A stretch of DNA of 64,000 nt from Stenocarpella maydis (Eukaryota; Ascomycota; Sordariomycetes; Diaporthales; Diaporthaceae): positions 1-64,000 of the forward strand of contig NQMI01000058.1 of NCBI GenBank assembly GCA_002270565.1, in the 5' to 3' direction. The translations under genes were made by a program, and so were the position numbers. The notes below the pieces were generated by a model. It saw nothing but the letters and a program-made list of their open reading frames with translations, was not told the DNA's origin and made no database searches. Below are positions 10,600 through 22,400 of the stretch, one piece after another; positions within the stretch are counted from its first letter, which is position 1; each line of letters starts with the position of its first letter.

Positions 10600-12022
10600 A
10601 TGGCCTCCAGACCGCGCCGCTCGGCCGCCCAGAAGGCATCCGTCGCAATCACTGACATGGCCGACAGAGACAACATGTCCTCATCCCGCTCGAGGCGGTC
10701 CGGCGACGGCCTCGCCTCTGTCTCTAGGGGATCACAGGGTGGCAAGGACCACACCTACCTGACCGTCAAGCTGCCTTCGAGTAAGCTACGCCAGGCAACG
10801 AGCAGCAAGCAGGGCTCCAGCATCTCGGTTAACAGCGACTCCGCTCCCAAGCGGTCTACCCGGGGCGGAAAGAAGAGCTACGTGGTCGAGTCCGAGAGTG
10901 ATGAGGACGAGGACGAGGCAGAGGGTGAGATCCAGGTCGGCGCGCCTGCTGTCGTGGCAGACGATGACGACGAGGACGACGAGGAGATGAATGACGTCGA
11001 CGAGGATGCCGAGGGTGAGGAGATCGAAGAGGACATGGACCTCGATGCAGAGGGCGAAGAGGACGAGGACGCAGAGGGCGAGGAAGATACCGAAATGTCT
11101 ACGCCAGTCCCGCCGCCCACCATCAAAGTCCAGAAGCTGGCCAAGCGGTCCCCCGAGAGCAAGAAGACCAAGGACATCACCCCAAAGAAGGCCAGCGCAC
11201 AGGCCTCCGCGCTCAATGACTCGGACGATGACGAGCTCAGCGAGCTGGAGAGCGACGACGAGCTGGAGGGAGAAGAGGACGCCGAGGGAGAGGAGGACGA
11301 CGAGGATATGGATGCCGAGGGCGAAGAGATCGAGGAGGACCAGGACGCCGAGGGCGAGCCGGACCCCGGCGCCGAGGCCGGCCAGGGGGTAGAGGAGATG
11401 GACGACAGTGACGACGAGAGTGCCGCGCCTAACAAGACGCGCATGACGGTGCGTCAGAGGGCTCGGTTCGAGGATCTCGACGAGAGCCATTACCAGGCTC
11501 TTTCGAACGGTGCGTCTCCTCTTCAGCTTCTCTGAAGACGCTCTACTGACCACGGTCCATGTGCAGAGGTCCAAGCCAAGAAGGTCTTCACCGTGGAGGA
11601 GAAGGCTATGCGACGGGCTGAGATGGCCCGGAGAAGGCGCAATCTCAGCGAGAAGCGCAACGAGGAAGTCAAGGCATGCCGGACCCACGCGCCACCTGCG
11701 GACGATGTTGCACCAGATCCACTAACACAACACTCACCTGTAGCAAGAAACAATCAACAAGCTCCTCAAGAAGCAGGCCAGCAAGACCAACCGCAAGGGT
11801 GGCCAGGTGCTCGCTGAGGACCTCGTGGCTGAGGGCGAGACTAGGAAGCCCAGCCCCATCTTCATCCGATGGGTCAGCACCAAGGACGGCGAGCGTGTGC
11901 ATGTGCCAGTGGAGATCTTGGAGGGCCCCGCCGGCCGTGTGTTTACGAACAGCGCCCGTCCTGGAGGTGCTGGCCCTACTGGCTTGGCTGGTCCGAGGAA
12001 GATGGTCGAGGAGGTCTCGTAG
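10600..12022 (+). CDS. ies2: INO80 complex subunit Ies2 (PAPA-1 domain)
   Basis: Predicted exons are 10600-11509, 11567-11673 and 11744-12022, giving 431 residues. The N-terminal two thirds is disordered and strongly acidic, with repeated DAEGEE-like motifs. The C-terminal part is the PAPA-1 region (KAMRRAEMARRRRNLSEKRN, then QETINKLLKKQ), the hallmark of Ies2, which activates the INO80 nucleosome remodeller in the nucleus. Intron 1 is GT-AG (GTGCGT...GCAG). Intron 2 is best read as a GC-AG intron (AAG|GCATGC...TAG) with branch site CTAAC at 11721. It restores the expected NEEVKQETIN alignment. A GT donor 6 nt upstream (GTCAAG at 11668) would also stay in frame but deletes two residues of the conserved helix. 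The ATG at 10600 is preferred because upstream codons are leader-like. Confidence 0.88.
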
Positions 12023-14025
12023 GACCAGCCCGAAGAAGCATCTCTCGGTTATGACGGGAGCACAGAGGAGAAGGTCTGGCTGTGGCTGAGAGCCTGCTGA
12101 CAACACCGCCAGCGAGTTTGCTAGACCTCTCGGTCCTCCGTCCTCCCTGGTCGTGCTGGCAGTCGGCACACAACGCCATGCCCTACCCCAACCCTTGCGC
12201 AAATTAATCAGACGCTGAGGGGGTGTGCGGCTTGTGCCGTGCCTGATTTGGGAACATTAAAGAGAGGTTAGCGGATGTGTCTGCACGGGAGATGCCGGCG
12301 CGCTACAGGTATTTAGACTTATGATTCGTAAGGGGCGTTTGGGATGACGTGCCTTTAGAACTTGGTCACGTCTCTGCCAAGCAAGCAGCAGTGTTTAAAA
12401 GTACCCTGGTCGCCATGACAGGCGGTTCTCAATAATATGTTCGGGCGGTAACTAAATCCTGTCGAACTTGAATCAGACTGTGCGATGTAAATCCTTTGGG
12501 GCGCATGACAGGACTCGCAGTCGAGACACGAAGCCAGTCGTCTGCCCTGGTCAAAAATTCAGAGACTCCAACTTGGCTAACTAAGTTCAGATATCATCCA
12601 ACTGTCACATCTACGCATGGCATTCCTGGAGACGACGCAGTCTTTTCAGGTACTTGCTGTTGTATTCCCTGTCTTCTCCTCATTTAAACATTGAAACAGT
12701 TGTAAACCCACTGATGGCTGTAACAACGGCTAGGCTGACCTAGGCAGGTGACTATCACCACAGATTTGACGAAAAACACTTAGAAGGGCCCAAGGGCAAT
12801 TCCTTGGAAGGAGAGATACTATGCAATGACAGAGGGGACCACTCAGCAGCACAGACATGCGGTCCTCGGAACGTCTTTGTTATAAGCGATACTTCTGCGA
12901 CATGGGGGTTGTGTCAATACCGGCTGCCCGCGGAGGTCACTCCAGGAGGCGTTGATGGATTGAATGGTCTGCCAGGATTCAGAGGCCATCCAGTGGCAGA
13001 GATTTTGGGAAATAAGAAGTGCCCCGGGAATAGACTAAAGGACTGGTCTAGGAGGGGTTGTCCTGGAAGAGTGTTGTCGGGTATTCTCTTGGTTGATGCA
13101 TGTCAAGTTTATTGTCTGCAAGTCATTGCATCCAGACGTCCCTCCACCTCATCCTCTCCATGTGAACCCTGTGAGAGAAATTCAGCAACGCGGGGCGCTG
13201 CAGGGGACCCGTCTCTTCACGTTGAAGAGCTTTGGACCGGCAGAATCAGTCAGCCAAGAGCGAATATGCGCTTCATGGATAATCAACATTGGGATCAGAG
13301 ACAAGAGTGCCTCGACAAAACGATCAGCACTGGGCTCTCCCCTTGCAAGGTCTCGACCCGAAAGGCGCTCTGAAGCTGTTCCTGGCCAGGCTTCCCAAAG
13401 AGTGGTCAATTCGGAGTCGATGCTCCTAGTCTACCTTGTTCCTGGAAGGTTATCGCCAGCCCCCTATATTATCCGGCTTTGAATCCCATCATGGACGTGC
13501 GCGAGGCGCCACAGACGGCCGCTGATCCATGCGGGCCAAAACAAAAGTTATCGTGCGCAAGACGTCATTTTCGTGATTGAAAAACTACAGGATGCAGGTT
13601 TTGTATATCCCACGAATAAAAGGTCTGGTTGTACGAAGTTTTGGTGGTTGTACTAATGGTGGTGTGGGGCTCGCATGGAATTGCTGGCCGTTGATGGGAA
13701 AGTGACGTAGAAATGTTCCCTCTGAAGGAGGCCGCGGTATAAGACGCATTGGGATCACCGTGTGTAGATGGAGATTCCAGGCAAGTAGTTCGGCGTGAGG
13801 ACCTCTCGTCTTGATTGAAAGGATACTCAATTCACATTAGCAACCCACTCCACCAGGGAGTCAAGGAAGAAAGTCGACAGACCTTGGAGCTGAGCCACTC
13901 CCAGCCAGCGAGCTCTCTTGCTGGAGAAGAAGACTTTCCTTCCTCTCTATCAGCCAATCCCGGAGGCAGAGCAACAGAGAGACAGACAGAGAAAAGAGCA
14001 AGGCTACATACATCCCAAACCAAGC
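12023..14025. other. Intergenic region
   Basis: Two kilobases downstream of ies2 and upstream of the small membrane protein. It should contain the ies2 3' end and the next promoter. A 189-codon frame at 12804-13373 shows no domain and unremarkable codon use, so I do not call it a gene. Confidence 0.45.
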
Positions 14026-14511
14026 ATGCCACCGCCGACCTCGACGCTGGTGGACGCAGCCACGAGGGTACTCCACGCCCGACAGTCAACAGTGACAGTC
14101 ACCGCCCCAGCCGACACCTCGGACCAGTCCGCGTCGAGCCCCAACCTCAGCGGCGGCGCCATCGCGGGCATAGTCATTGGGTCGATCGCGGGCGTCCTCC
14201 TGTTGTGGTGGATCTTCCGCTCGTGCTCCAACCTCGGGGCCCCGCCGCAGGAGGAGAAGCAGCCCGTCGCGTGGTACGACGACGTCGGCGGTAGCCACCA
14301 TCACCATCGCCACCACCACAGGGGCAGGAGCCGCCGGGGCTCGTACTACGCCCGCGAGGTGCACGCGCCGCCGCCGCCGCGGTCGCGGAGCAGGGAGGTC
14401 CGGACCGTGCAGCCGGTTGTGTATGCGGCTGAGCCGAGGAGGCCAAGTAGGGCGCATGACAAGCACCAGAGGCGGTCGAGGAGCGAGGGGAGGGCGTATT
14501 ATGTGAGTTAG
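14026..14511 (+). CDS. Small single-pass membrane protein, His/Arg-rich tail
   Basis: Encodes 161 residues from ATG 14026, which I prefer to the open codons upstream because those read as leader. Residues 1-42 are Ser/Thr-rich and would be extracellular or lumenal. Residues 44-64 (GGAIAGIVIGSIAGVLLL) form one transmembrane helix with glycine-zipper spacing. The cytoplasmic tail is rich in His, Arg, Ser and Tyr, including a cluster of His residues near 89-98. No cleavable signal peptide is evident. The layout resembles small fungal sensor-like or Axl2/SKG6-type single-pass proteins, but I recognise no named family. Function unknown. Confidence 0.6.
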   Translation: MPPPTSTLVDAATRVLHARQSTVTVTAPADTSDQSASSPNLSGGAIAGIVIGSIAGVLLLWWIFRSCSNLGAPPQEEKQPVAWYDDVGGSHHHHRHHHRGRSRRGSYYAREVHAPPPPRSRSREVRTVQPVVYAAEPRRPSRAHDKHQRRSRSEGRAYYVS

Positions 14512-15524
14512 GTGGTTATAGTTAGTTGGGTTGGTGGATGATACCCGAGGCATCGGGAGGCGATCGGGCTGTGGGCTGGATGTTCCACCGACGAGGCATC
14601 ATCCCTCATGGCCTCATAGCGGTACACGTATACGCCGTGATGGGGTATTTGGGAACTTGTTAGGAACCTGTGGCAACAAGACTTTATTGGATGAGGGTTT
14701 GTTGGAGCTTGTGAGAACATGATTGAACGTCCTACTTCTTGATGCCACATCCCACATATAAGACAGCTTTGATTAATCAAACCAAGTACAAGTATCTTTT
14801 ACTCTAGATTATCCTGTGTATAATCCAACATGGGTAGGTGGGTGATCCCGTCTGGTTATCACACGTCGAGATAGAATCCGTAGACGGCCGCGAGTACCCA
14901 ACAGTCCTTGGCCACCCGCTATAACCCGCGTGGAACAATATGGCATCCTCGCACGCGCTCCATCGCTGCTGGAAGGTGAGGTTCCACCCGTTGTCGAGGT
15001 GGATCATGGCCTGCGAAGAGTTGCGGCGGTCCCTTCAAGACACAACTTGGACAGACGCATGATTCAGCCAGGTGCGATTGTCGAATATCATAAATTGCAT
15101 AGATGTTATACACAGTTCTCTAATGCTAAGATGTCTTCACACACAAAGATCAAGGTTGGACCTGTTGTCCACCCATAGTAATTTTCGCAGTAGAGGAGGT
15201 AGCTTGCGATAGCTCTCTCATGAGTATATATTTCTTTTTTGAGTTAGCCAGACTGGCTGGAAGTACCGACCTGGGTCTACCGCCGTTGCAAGAGAGCATT
15301 ACAGCTTCCCTCAGTCAAGCCACTGCTCACATACAAGTGATGTCCCAAAGGCCGTGTCTTGCTCGAGTCTCGCAATTCAAGAATTTGTGACTGATCCACT
15401 TCATCAACAATGCGCGTAAGCCGAAACAGTAGTATCCGTGGAAGAAAGCAGAATTAGGTGCTTAACAACCAAACAAGACAGAGTAAGAAGGCCTTATGGC
15501 CGTACGTTGGGCTAATACTCTTCC

Positions 15525-15818
15525 TTATAGTGGGCAGTAATCGTGCCAGTCACGTTTTGGACGGTGGTTACTGGACCGATTCTTGTGTATGTCCTGCAGC
15601 AAGAGTCTAGGTAAGGAGCAGCTCCATTCTTCGACATTGAAAGACAGCGCCAGTTTCTCGAGCCGGTTTATCGCCTTTCTCTGGATGGGAGTGAATTCGA
15701 CACCCATGGCCCCAGGCACAACATGGGCAGCAAAGCTGCACCCGTCCGTCTTTTGCAACCAGTCTCTCACCAACTCCATCCAACCCGTGGTGGAACTTTC
15801 TCTATTGACGCTAGGCAT
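15525..15818 (-). CDS. Possible small ORF, unknown
   Basis: A 97-codon frame starts at a true ATG in favourable context (AAAATGCC). Its composition looks protein-like, with several Trp residues and balanced charge. There is no recognisable domain, no splice-supported extension and no neighbouring gene to explain it. It could be a small gene, a fragment of a decayed gene, or chance. Confidence 0.2.
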   Translation of the reverse strand: MPSVNRESSTTGWMELVRDWLQKTDGCSFAAHVVPGAMGVEFTPIQRKAINRLEKLALSFNVEEWSCSLPRLLLQDIHKNRSSNHRPKRDWHDYCPL

Positions 15819-18513
15819 TTTGAACGGGCTTCACAGGCCAAGTGTTGTTCTCACGCCAGCTCCCTCGCAAACGTGCTGACAGCCTACCTCCTTCCCAACC
15901 AATTTACAGTCATCGCTCCCCCAAAGCCGCTCTCACGACCTGCGGACAAACAAACCCGAGACCACCCGCAAGCTCAATCCTGAAAGCCCTCTTGAAATGA
16001 GCCTCTGCTACCGTGCTGACCGCGACTCTTGGTCGCGTGCCGAGGAGCGCCCAAGGTATATGTTAGGGATTCAGGCTTCCAAGATCTAAAGTCCCAAAGA
16101 CCACAACATCACGTTCGACCTCCTCACCTTCACATCTCCGGCCAGCTCCATGCGACAGCAGGAAGCTCCACGAGCGCGCATCTCACGATTTAGCAAGAGA
16201 AGCCTCCATCTCTCTAGGACACATTTTTGGGTACTTCCAAAGCTGAAAATCTGTGCAGCCACGGGACATCAAGACATTTGTCTCAATGCAGCAGAGTCCC
16301 ACTACAGCAAACCCATCGGAGTATCGATAGTGGAGGAAACAGTTCTATTGCGGCTTCCACAGGAAACTTGACGGACAAGGAACAACTACAGATTTCGATC
16401 AGGCAACCTATGTTTCGGGGACGACCACACGCCAGACCACAGCAACACGAGCCGACTCACCAACCCATCATGGCGTACTTGGAGGAAAGCCATATTGGCT
16501 TTAACGTCAAAATACAACAAACAATACCCTGGCCAGCGACCGACGTCTTGGGAGTTGCCGGAGATATTGAAGTGGAGGAAGAAGTCGAAGCGACTGCTTT
16601 TTCCTTGCTAGTCTTGCGTTGATCTATATATGCGGGAGGTGCCGTCTTCAATGTCTGTGCATGAGGAAGCACCGTTAACAGAGGCGCCGGTACACTTTGG
16701 TGATTGGCTCGAGAACTAGATTACAGGGACTGAAGTGTCCTGGCCTCGTCCAAGCTGGCTGAGCTCCTACGGCACTGTGACAGACGATATTGTTTTATTC
16801 CCAGCGCCCAATGATGGGCCTCTCAAGAGTCTCTTTTTCCCATCCCTGCCGCCGATGGATACAATCTATGCTTAACAGCCCTGAGCCAGTGCTAGGATAG
16901 CGGACATGAAGAGCTCAGAAAGGAACCCCCCCCCTCTCAAAAAAAATACATAGCAAAGTTCTTGAATGGAATTTTGATCTCCAAGCAGCGATATCCTTGT
17001 GGTTCTTCGAGACTAAGTTGATCGCCTTGGTCTAACATGCTAGTAAGGTACCAAGCCAAGGCCCAGCGTACTCTCAGAAAGGACGGCCAACATTGGACCA
17101 CAAGTGAGAGTTTGATTTCTAAAGTAGGCACATCATGAATAGGCGAAGCGTGCAGCAAGCATTTGAGTTAATCAATCACGGATGAACAAAATTGAAGTAT
17201 CGGCCAGATGAGGGCATCTTCTCTGGTATCATCTACCACACAGAGAAGACAAACGTCAAAAGTCAAGCCAAAAAATCTAGAACACAGTAAGAGCAGAACC
17301 AATCATGTCGAACCCCTATTTATCCAAGATGGAATGGCTTCAAAATTGCCCACGACAGCTCTCTATGTAAATCATGTTGAGCAAGTTCTAAGCTGCGGAG
17401 CGCCAAAGTGGAACGAGTCGTCACAAGCGTGCGATGCGGTCACGAAGCAGAACCACACATGGACTGGTCTTCTTTTGCATGGGGATTCTATCGCATCTAG
17501 ACGCTCTCACTGAGAGGGTGCTCTGTGCTTCTTCTCCATTGGAGGCGCAGAAAAGGGGGGGAGGGGGAGGGCAAATCGATAAGCACAACCTCATCTTGCT
17601 CGAGGCCATGTTCAGTATTCTGTCAGAGAGATTCCAATTTGCTTGTCCTCTGCGGCGACCCATTTAGTTACACAATGAGACAGTCCGTTGGCCAATTGAA
17701 GCTCTCTCGGCTGTAAAAGTTCAAGCCAAAAGTGTGTTGAAAGGGCTGGGAAGGCCTGGACATGCCTCGGGACTAGTGCTCGATATACGGCCCACCCAAT
17801 TTATACTGTGCAAGTATATCGTGAGCCAACTTTCCTATGCAGACACCTTAGCTCTCGTTTTTTGAACTTCCATCCCAACTTCCCAGCGCCAGCCACCCAA
17901 TTTTTCCTGTGAATGGGAATGAAGCTATTGTCTTTTCCCCGACTGGCCTTGCTCGACTTGCCCTTCGACTGACTTCAACCAACCCCTTTCGACCTTCCTT
18001 CAGACCGACCTTCCTCTCAACCTCTGCAACATCTGCAAACTCTTCTCACCACCCTCACTTCGTACACTTGCACAAGCGACCATCGTCAGAAGGGCGACAT
18101 AGTCCTTTCTGGCACTCAATACGAGAGCTTCAGCACTTCGACGCTCTTTGCAAACTTGTGCTTTTCGTACGCCCAACCGCCAGGACTGCAAGTCAGCTTT
18201 TGGCACCATCAAAGCCTCACCACCGCGAGCTTCAGCAACTGTGACGCTCACCATCGACAACCTGTACACTTGTACAACGGATAGCCAGGGCATGCAAAAG
18301 CAGCTCCTAGCAGCAATCAGAGAGGTAAGAACACATCGCACACCCTCGCAGCACACCGACGCCGGCCAGGTTTAGGACGGCGAGCCCTTCTCATTCACCT
18401 CTGAGGCGGTCGCAGCTGGCATCTCCTCCCCATTCCCGTCTGGAAGACGACCCCCACTGCCTCTACCCTCTCGCGCACCCCTGGTTCGTCACAGCATCAT
18501 TCGGTTCTCTTGC

Positions 18514-18889
18514 GGTCGTCAGTCTGGTTTTGTGCGCTCCCAGTGGGAAACCGGCGACAAGGCTTGCCTTTCATCCGCAGCTCTGGTGGGTGCCCCTGTC
18601 CTCGCGAAAGCACTTATACTTTCACCTCCTCAACGTCCATTCTTTTTCACCGACCTGCCACCCACTTGGCCATCCTGCGGCGCTCGATTGAGTCTTGCGT
18701 CCGTCTTCCCAGTGGGAGGCGACGAGAATATTCCCGTTCCACACATGTCTTTCACTGCAAAAAGCACCCCAAACCTTACCTCCTAATACTTGTGCCTTTC
18801 CACTGCCTCAAGCTGAATTGACGGCCCCCAAGGTGGTCAATCTGGTCTGCTCATGTTCCCAGTGGGAAATTGGAGACGAATACCTTGCC
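18514..18889. repeat. Diverged direct repeats with palindrome TCCCAGTGGGA
   Basis: The exact 11-nt near-palindrome TCCCAGTGGGA occurs at 18538-18548, 18707-18717 and 18857-18867. Around the first and third copies the similarity extends over about 55 nt (18514-18568 and 18832-18889), with shared GTCA.TCTGGT before it and GG.GAC after it. A weaker fourth copy lies near 18434. The array lies in the presumed leader or promoter of the gene at 19401. Confidence 0.7.
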
Positions 18890-19400
18890 CAACACTGGTG
18901 CGAAGCGATCCCCTGACAAGCATTCTCCTCCTGGCTCACTGAGCTCCAAAGGGGCCGGAATACATTCTCTCACCACGTTTTATGCGCTCCTGGACACCGA
19001 CTCCCTCACTCCTGCCTCGACTTCGAAGCCACCGCCCCGGCTTTCCAGGACTTTTTGGCTGACCTGTTCTCATCAGACCGGACATCAAACGCAAGACGTA
19101 TTGACGGCTTGTAAAGTACCGCCACGATTCGGCAGATACTCAATTGACGACCGTGACGACCGTGACGATACTGTCATACTCATCTCAGGCTCCCTTGTCG
19201 ACCATCTTGAAGACGGCGGCAGGTAATATCCAAAACCTGTGATACCCTTACTCACGACCGCAACGACGAGAAGCCCACGCTTCTCACCCAAAGACGACGG
19301 AGAAAGGTACCTTCAGGTGCAAGGCTTTCTCAAGCACCAGATTGAAAGACCATCAACCCAAGAAATCTTCCAATCAGGCACACCAACGAGTTTGACCAAG

Positions 19401-22400
19401 ATGTCGGACCACATTTCCAAGAAGAATCAGGCCGAGGCTAGCCACGTTGATACCACTGGTATCACTTCCAGCTCCGTCGCGGACATTGACGACCTCATCC
19501 TTGAGGGCACCAAGGCCGCTGTTGCCGCCAGCGACGGCAGCGACAAGGTCCCCGACACTAATCGTGAGATGGATCTGACCTTTTACGACTCCAATGGCAA
19601 CGTCGAGGCCGCCGACCCCGACGGTGACACCGGCATGGAGGAAGACACCACCATGCAGTCCACTGAGAATGACGATGCCACCTCCAACGTCAACGATTCC
19701 GCCTCGGCCGACACCAGCATCAATACTGCCAGCGGCGGCACTCTGGACCAGGACAGCGCCATGGACCCGCGCACCAAGGCCTTTCTCGCCCTCTCTTCCT
19801 CGAAGCCGCTCGACAAGCACGCCCGCCGACACTCTTTCTCCCTCGCCGCCAAAGACGGCAAGTATCCGGGCGACGCTGATGATGGCGCCTCTCACTCCGA
19901 GAATGATGCTGATGACTATGAGTACGACAAGTACGCCTTCCGCCCAAAGAGATACCGGCTCAAGAACAAGGACCAGCTCTCCAGCGAGTGTCCTCCCGCC
20001 CGCGGCAAGATCGTGCGCCCCGTGGGTGGCAAGGGCGGCCGCAAGGAGGACGGAACCATGGCCTTCTTCAATGCTGAGAATGAGCGGTGCGACATCGATG
20101 CCCGCGATGGAGACTCCGAGATGCCTTAGAATGGCAACAAGGACGACCCGTCTGGCGAGGCAGCTGGTGGAGTGGAGGAGTGGGAGACCGACGATGAGCC
20201 TGAGCCCATCGTTCCCATTGACACGGGCCTCGTCCATGCCCGACTCAATGAGGAATACTTAAAGGTCGCCAGATACACGCGCGCTGCATACGAGAAGAAC
20301 GACATCTCAGTCCGCGACGGAAACCTACAGAAACTCAAGGCTATCAAGAGAGAGATCCGGCGCCAGCATTCCATGCTCGGCGAGTACACCCTATGCGACA
20401 AGGACCTCGCCTGGAACTACGTTATCCAGTACAACGAGGAGATCCGACAGCTCTGGACAGACTGCAACAAGGATGACCTTGATGAGAAGGACCGTGTTAT
20501 GGAAAAGATTGACGACCTCATTTACAAGCGTCATAAGCGACTTGAGGGAATCAACCAGGAAGACTGTCTTTTCAGATTCTGGGAGACAGCAGAGAATCGC
20601 ATCCCTCTTCAGCCTGCGGAGCTAGAGCTGGTTCAGCAGCCCGAGTTCGTTCAGCAGCCCGAGCCGGTTCAGCAGCCAGAGACCATTGAGCAGCCAGAGT
20701 CTGTCCAGCAGCCCGAGCCGGTGGTCGAGGAAGCTCCTTTCACGGACCTCAGTTTTCTCGACTCGGAGACCCACAGCAGCGATCCAGAGGCCAGCGACCC
20801 AAAAGCCAGCAGCTATAGCGTTCTCGGAGCGGGCCTTGACGGACTGACTTCACTCGCCCCGAGTTACCAGGGCGACTATGAAGCCATCCTCGAGGCTACG
20901 ACTTCCAGCCAGCAGCATGAGGCTGTCGAGACGGACCTGGATGCATACCTGGAGAGGATCTGCCCTGACCTATCCACCGGCTTTGCCAGCACACAGGACG
21001 AGCTGACCCAAGACCATTTTGGATTCTCATTTGGTGAGGATTCCAATGATGACAATGGCTCTCTCTCTGGTGGTCCTGATAATATGCTCGTGGACCCCGC
21101 ACCGGTCTCTTGTCCAGCTGTCGAGGAGCCTCAGATCCCAGACAACGCTTCCCATGATACCGTGATTACCCAGCAGGCTCCCCTCAAGGAGCATATCGTC
21201 AAGAACAACCCTCAGGTACAGCACGCAGTTGAGGATATCGTTGCTGGCGATGAAGCTCTCTCCGATTTTGACGTCCAAGACGTCGATTTCGAAGCCTTGC
21301 TTAACTTCAACCAGGAGCTGACCGTCGAGGGCGCTGATGCCTCTTTTGCCGGACTCGAGTTCCAGGACCTCGATTTCGAAGCCTTACTTGCCTTTAACCA
21401 GGGGCAGCAGACCATCGAGGGATACGTTGCTGCTGGCGACTCTCTTCCCGCCGTCGACTCCAACCGGAGCCCAGATGCTCCCTCAGCCAGCCTTCCGGTT
21501 CCTCAGGACCAGCAAACTGTCGCTAGCCACGTTGACGTTGATAACCCACTTCCCAGCATCGAGTCCCAGGACTTCACTTATAATGATGATGTCTGCCTCC
21601 CAAGCATCAAGGCTGATAACGCCGTCCCTGGAACCATCGATCAGGAGACCGCTCCCGGCGTTAACCAGCACGCAGCCGAGATCCAGTCCAGCACCAACAC
21701 CAGCAGTGACGTACAGAATGCCTGCGACTTGTCGACAGACCCTGCACCCATCGCACAGCCTGACCATGCTCCCCAGGAGCTCCAAAACCCCACCAGCACA
21801 CAGCTCCCCGAGGCAGATGGAGATGCATTCAATGAGCTCGAGGCGGTCGGACCCGAAGCGCAGCAAGACACTGCCGCTGCTCCCCTCCCGAACTGGGAGC
21901 TCGTGAGGCCAACTATCACCAACCTCCCTGAATTGCACGAGAGTGCTCGCACTCGGCTCTCCCACGTCTGGCCCAACGGCCAGCAAATCTGCTCAAATCT
22001 ACAGCTAGAGCTTTTCATTACTGGAAACCCCGAGTACCAGGAGTATGAGCTGTCTCAATACGAGATGTGCGCCAAGCATGGCCAGCAGTATATTGTTGAG
22101 TTTGCGTCAGAGTACCCTGGACTCCCGCCTAATATGGAGTTGAGAGAGCACTACAATGGGAATTATATCTTCCACGTTGTGGTTTACCTGATGCCGGCTC
22201 AGGATGCATCGCAGGATACACCTGCTAGCGTTATCGATCTGACCGAGGACGATGCAGCAGCCCCTTCCAACCCAGCTGCTGCTTATGGCGCGCTTGAGCC
22301 CACCCTCGCCGCACCTGCTGAGATCGCTGCCGCTGCCGAGCCTGTGTCTGCCGCAAGTGGTGGATCCGCTGCCAAGGTCCGCGCAGCGCCCCAGAAGAGG

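Larger units (their letters stand above)
14512..19400. other. Long intergenic region and 5' leader of the next gene
   Basis: Nearly 5 kb without a convincing gene. A 97-codon ATG-initiated frame at 15525-15818 (minus) is listed separately. From about 17900 on, the plus strand is pyrimidine-rich, like a long fungal promoter and leader. It contains the TCCCAGTGGGA repeats at 18514-18889. Nothing else is recognised. Confidence 0.5.

Noticed and set aside
10786..11688. 300-codon antisense leucine/valine frame
   Set aside because: It is the shadow of the acidic Ies2 region (GAG/GAC read as CTC/GTC).
12804..13373. 189-codon plus-strand frame
   Set aside because: No domain, no splice partner and ordinary composition; probably chance.
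20087..20129. 43-nt intron (GTGCGA to CTTAG) to remove the amber codon
   Set aside because: Its length is not a multiple of three, and it leads into a frame that stops at 20262, not into the long downstream frame.
19374..20237. 287-codon antisense frame
   Set aside because: It is a valine/leucine/glycine-rich shadow of an acidic GC-rich coding region. The sense strand carries the better start and composition.
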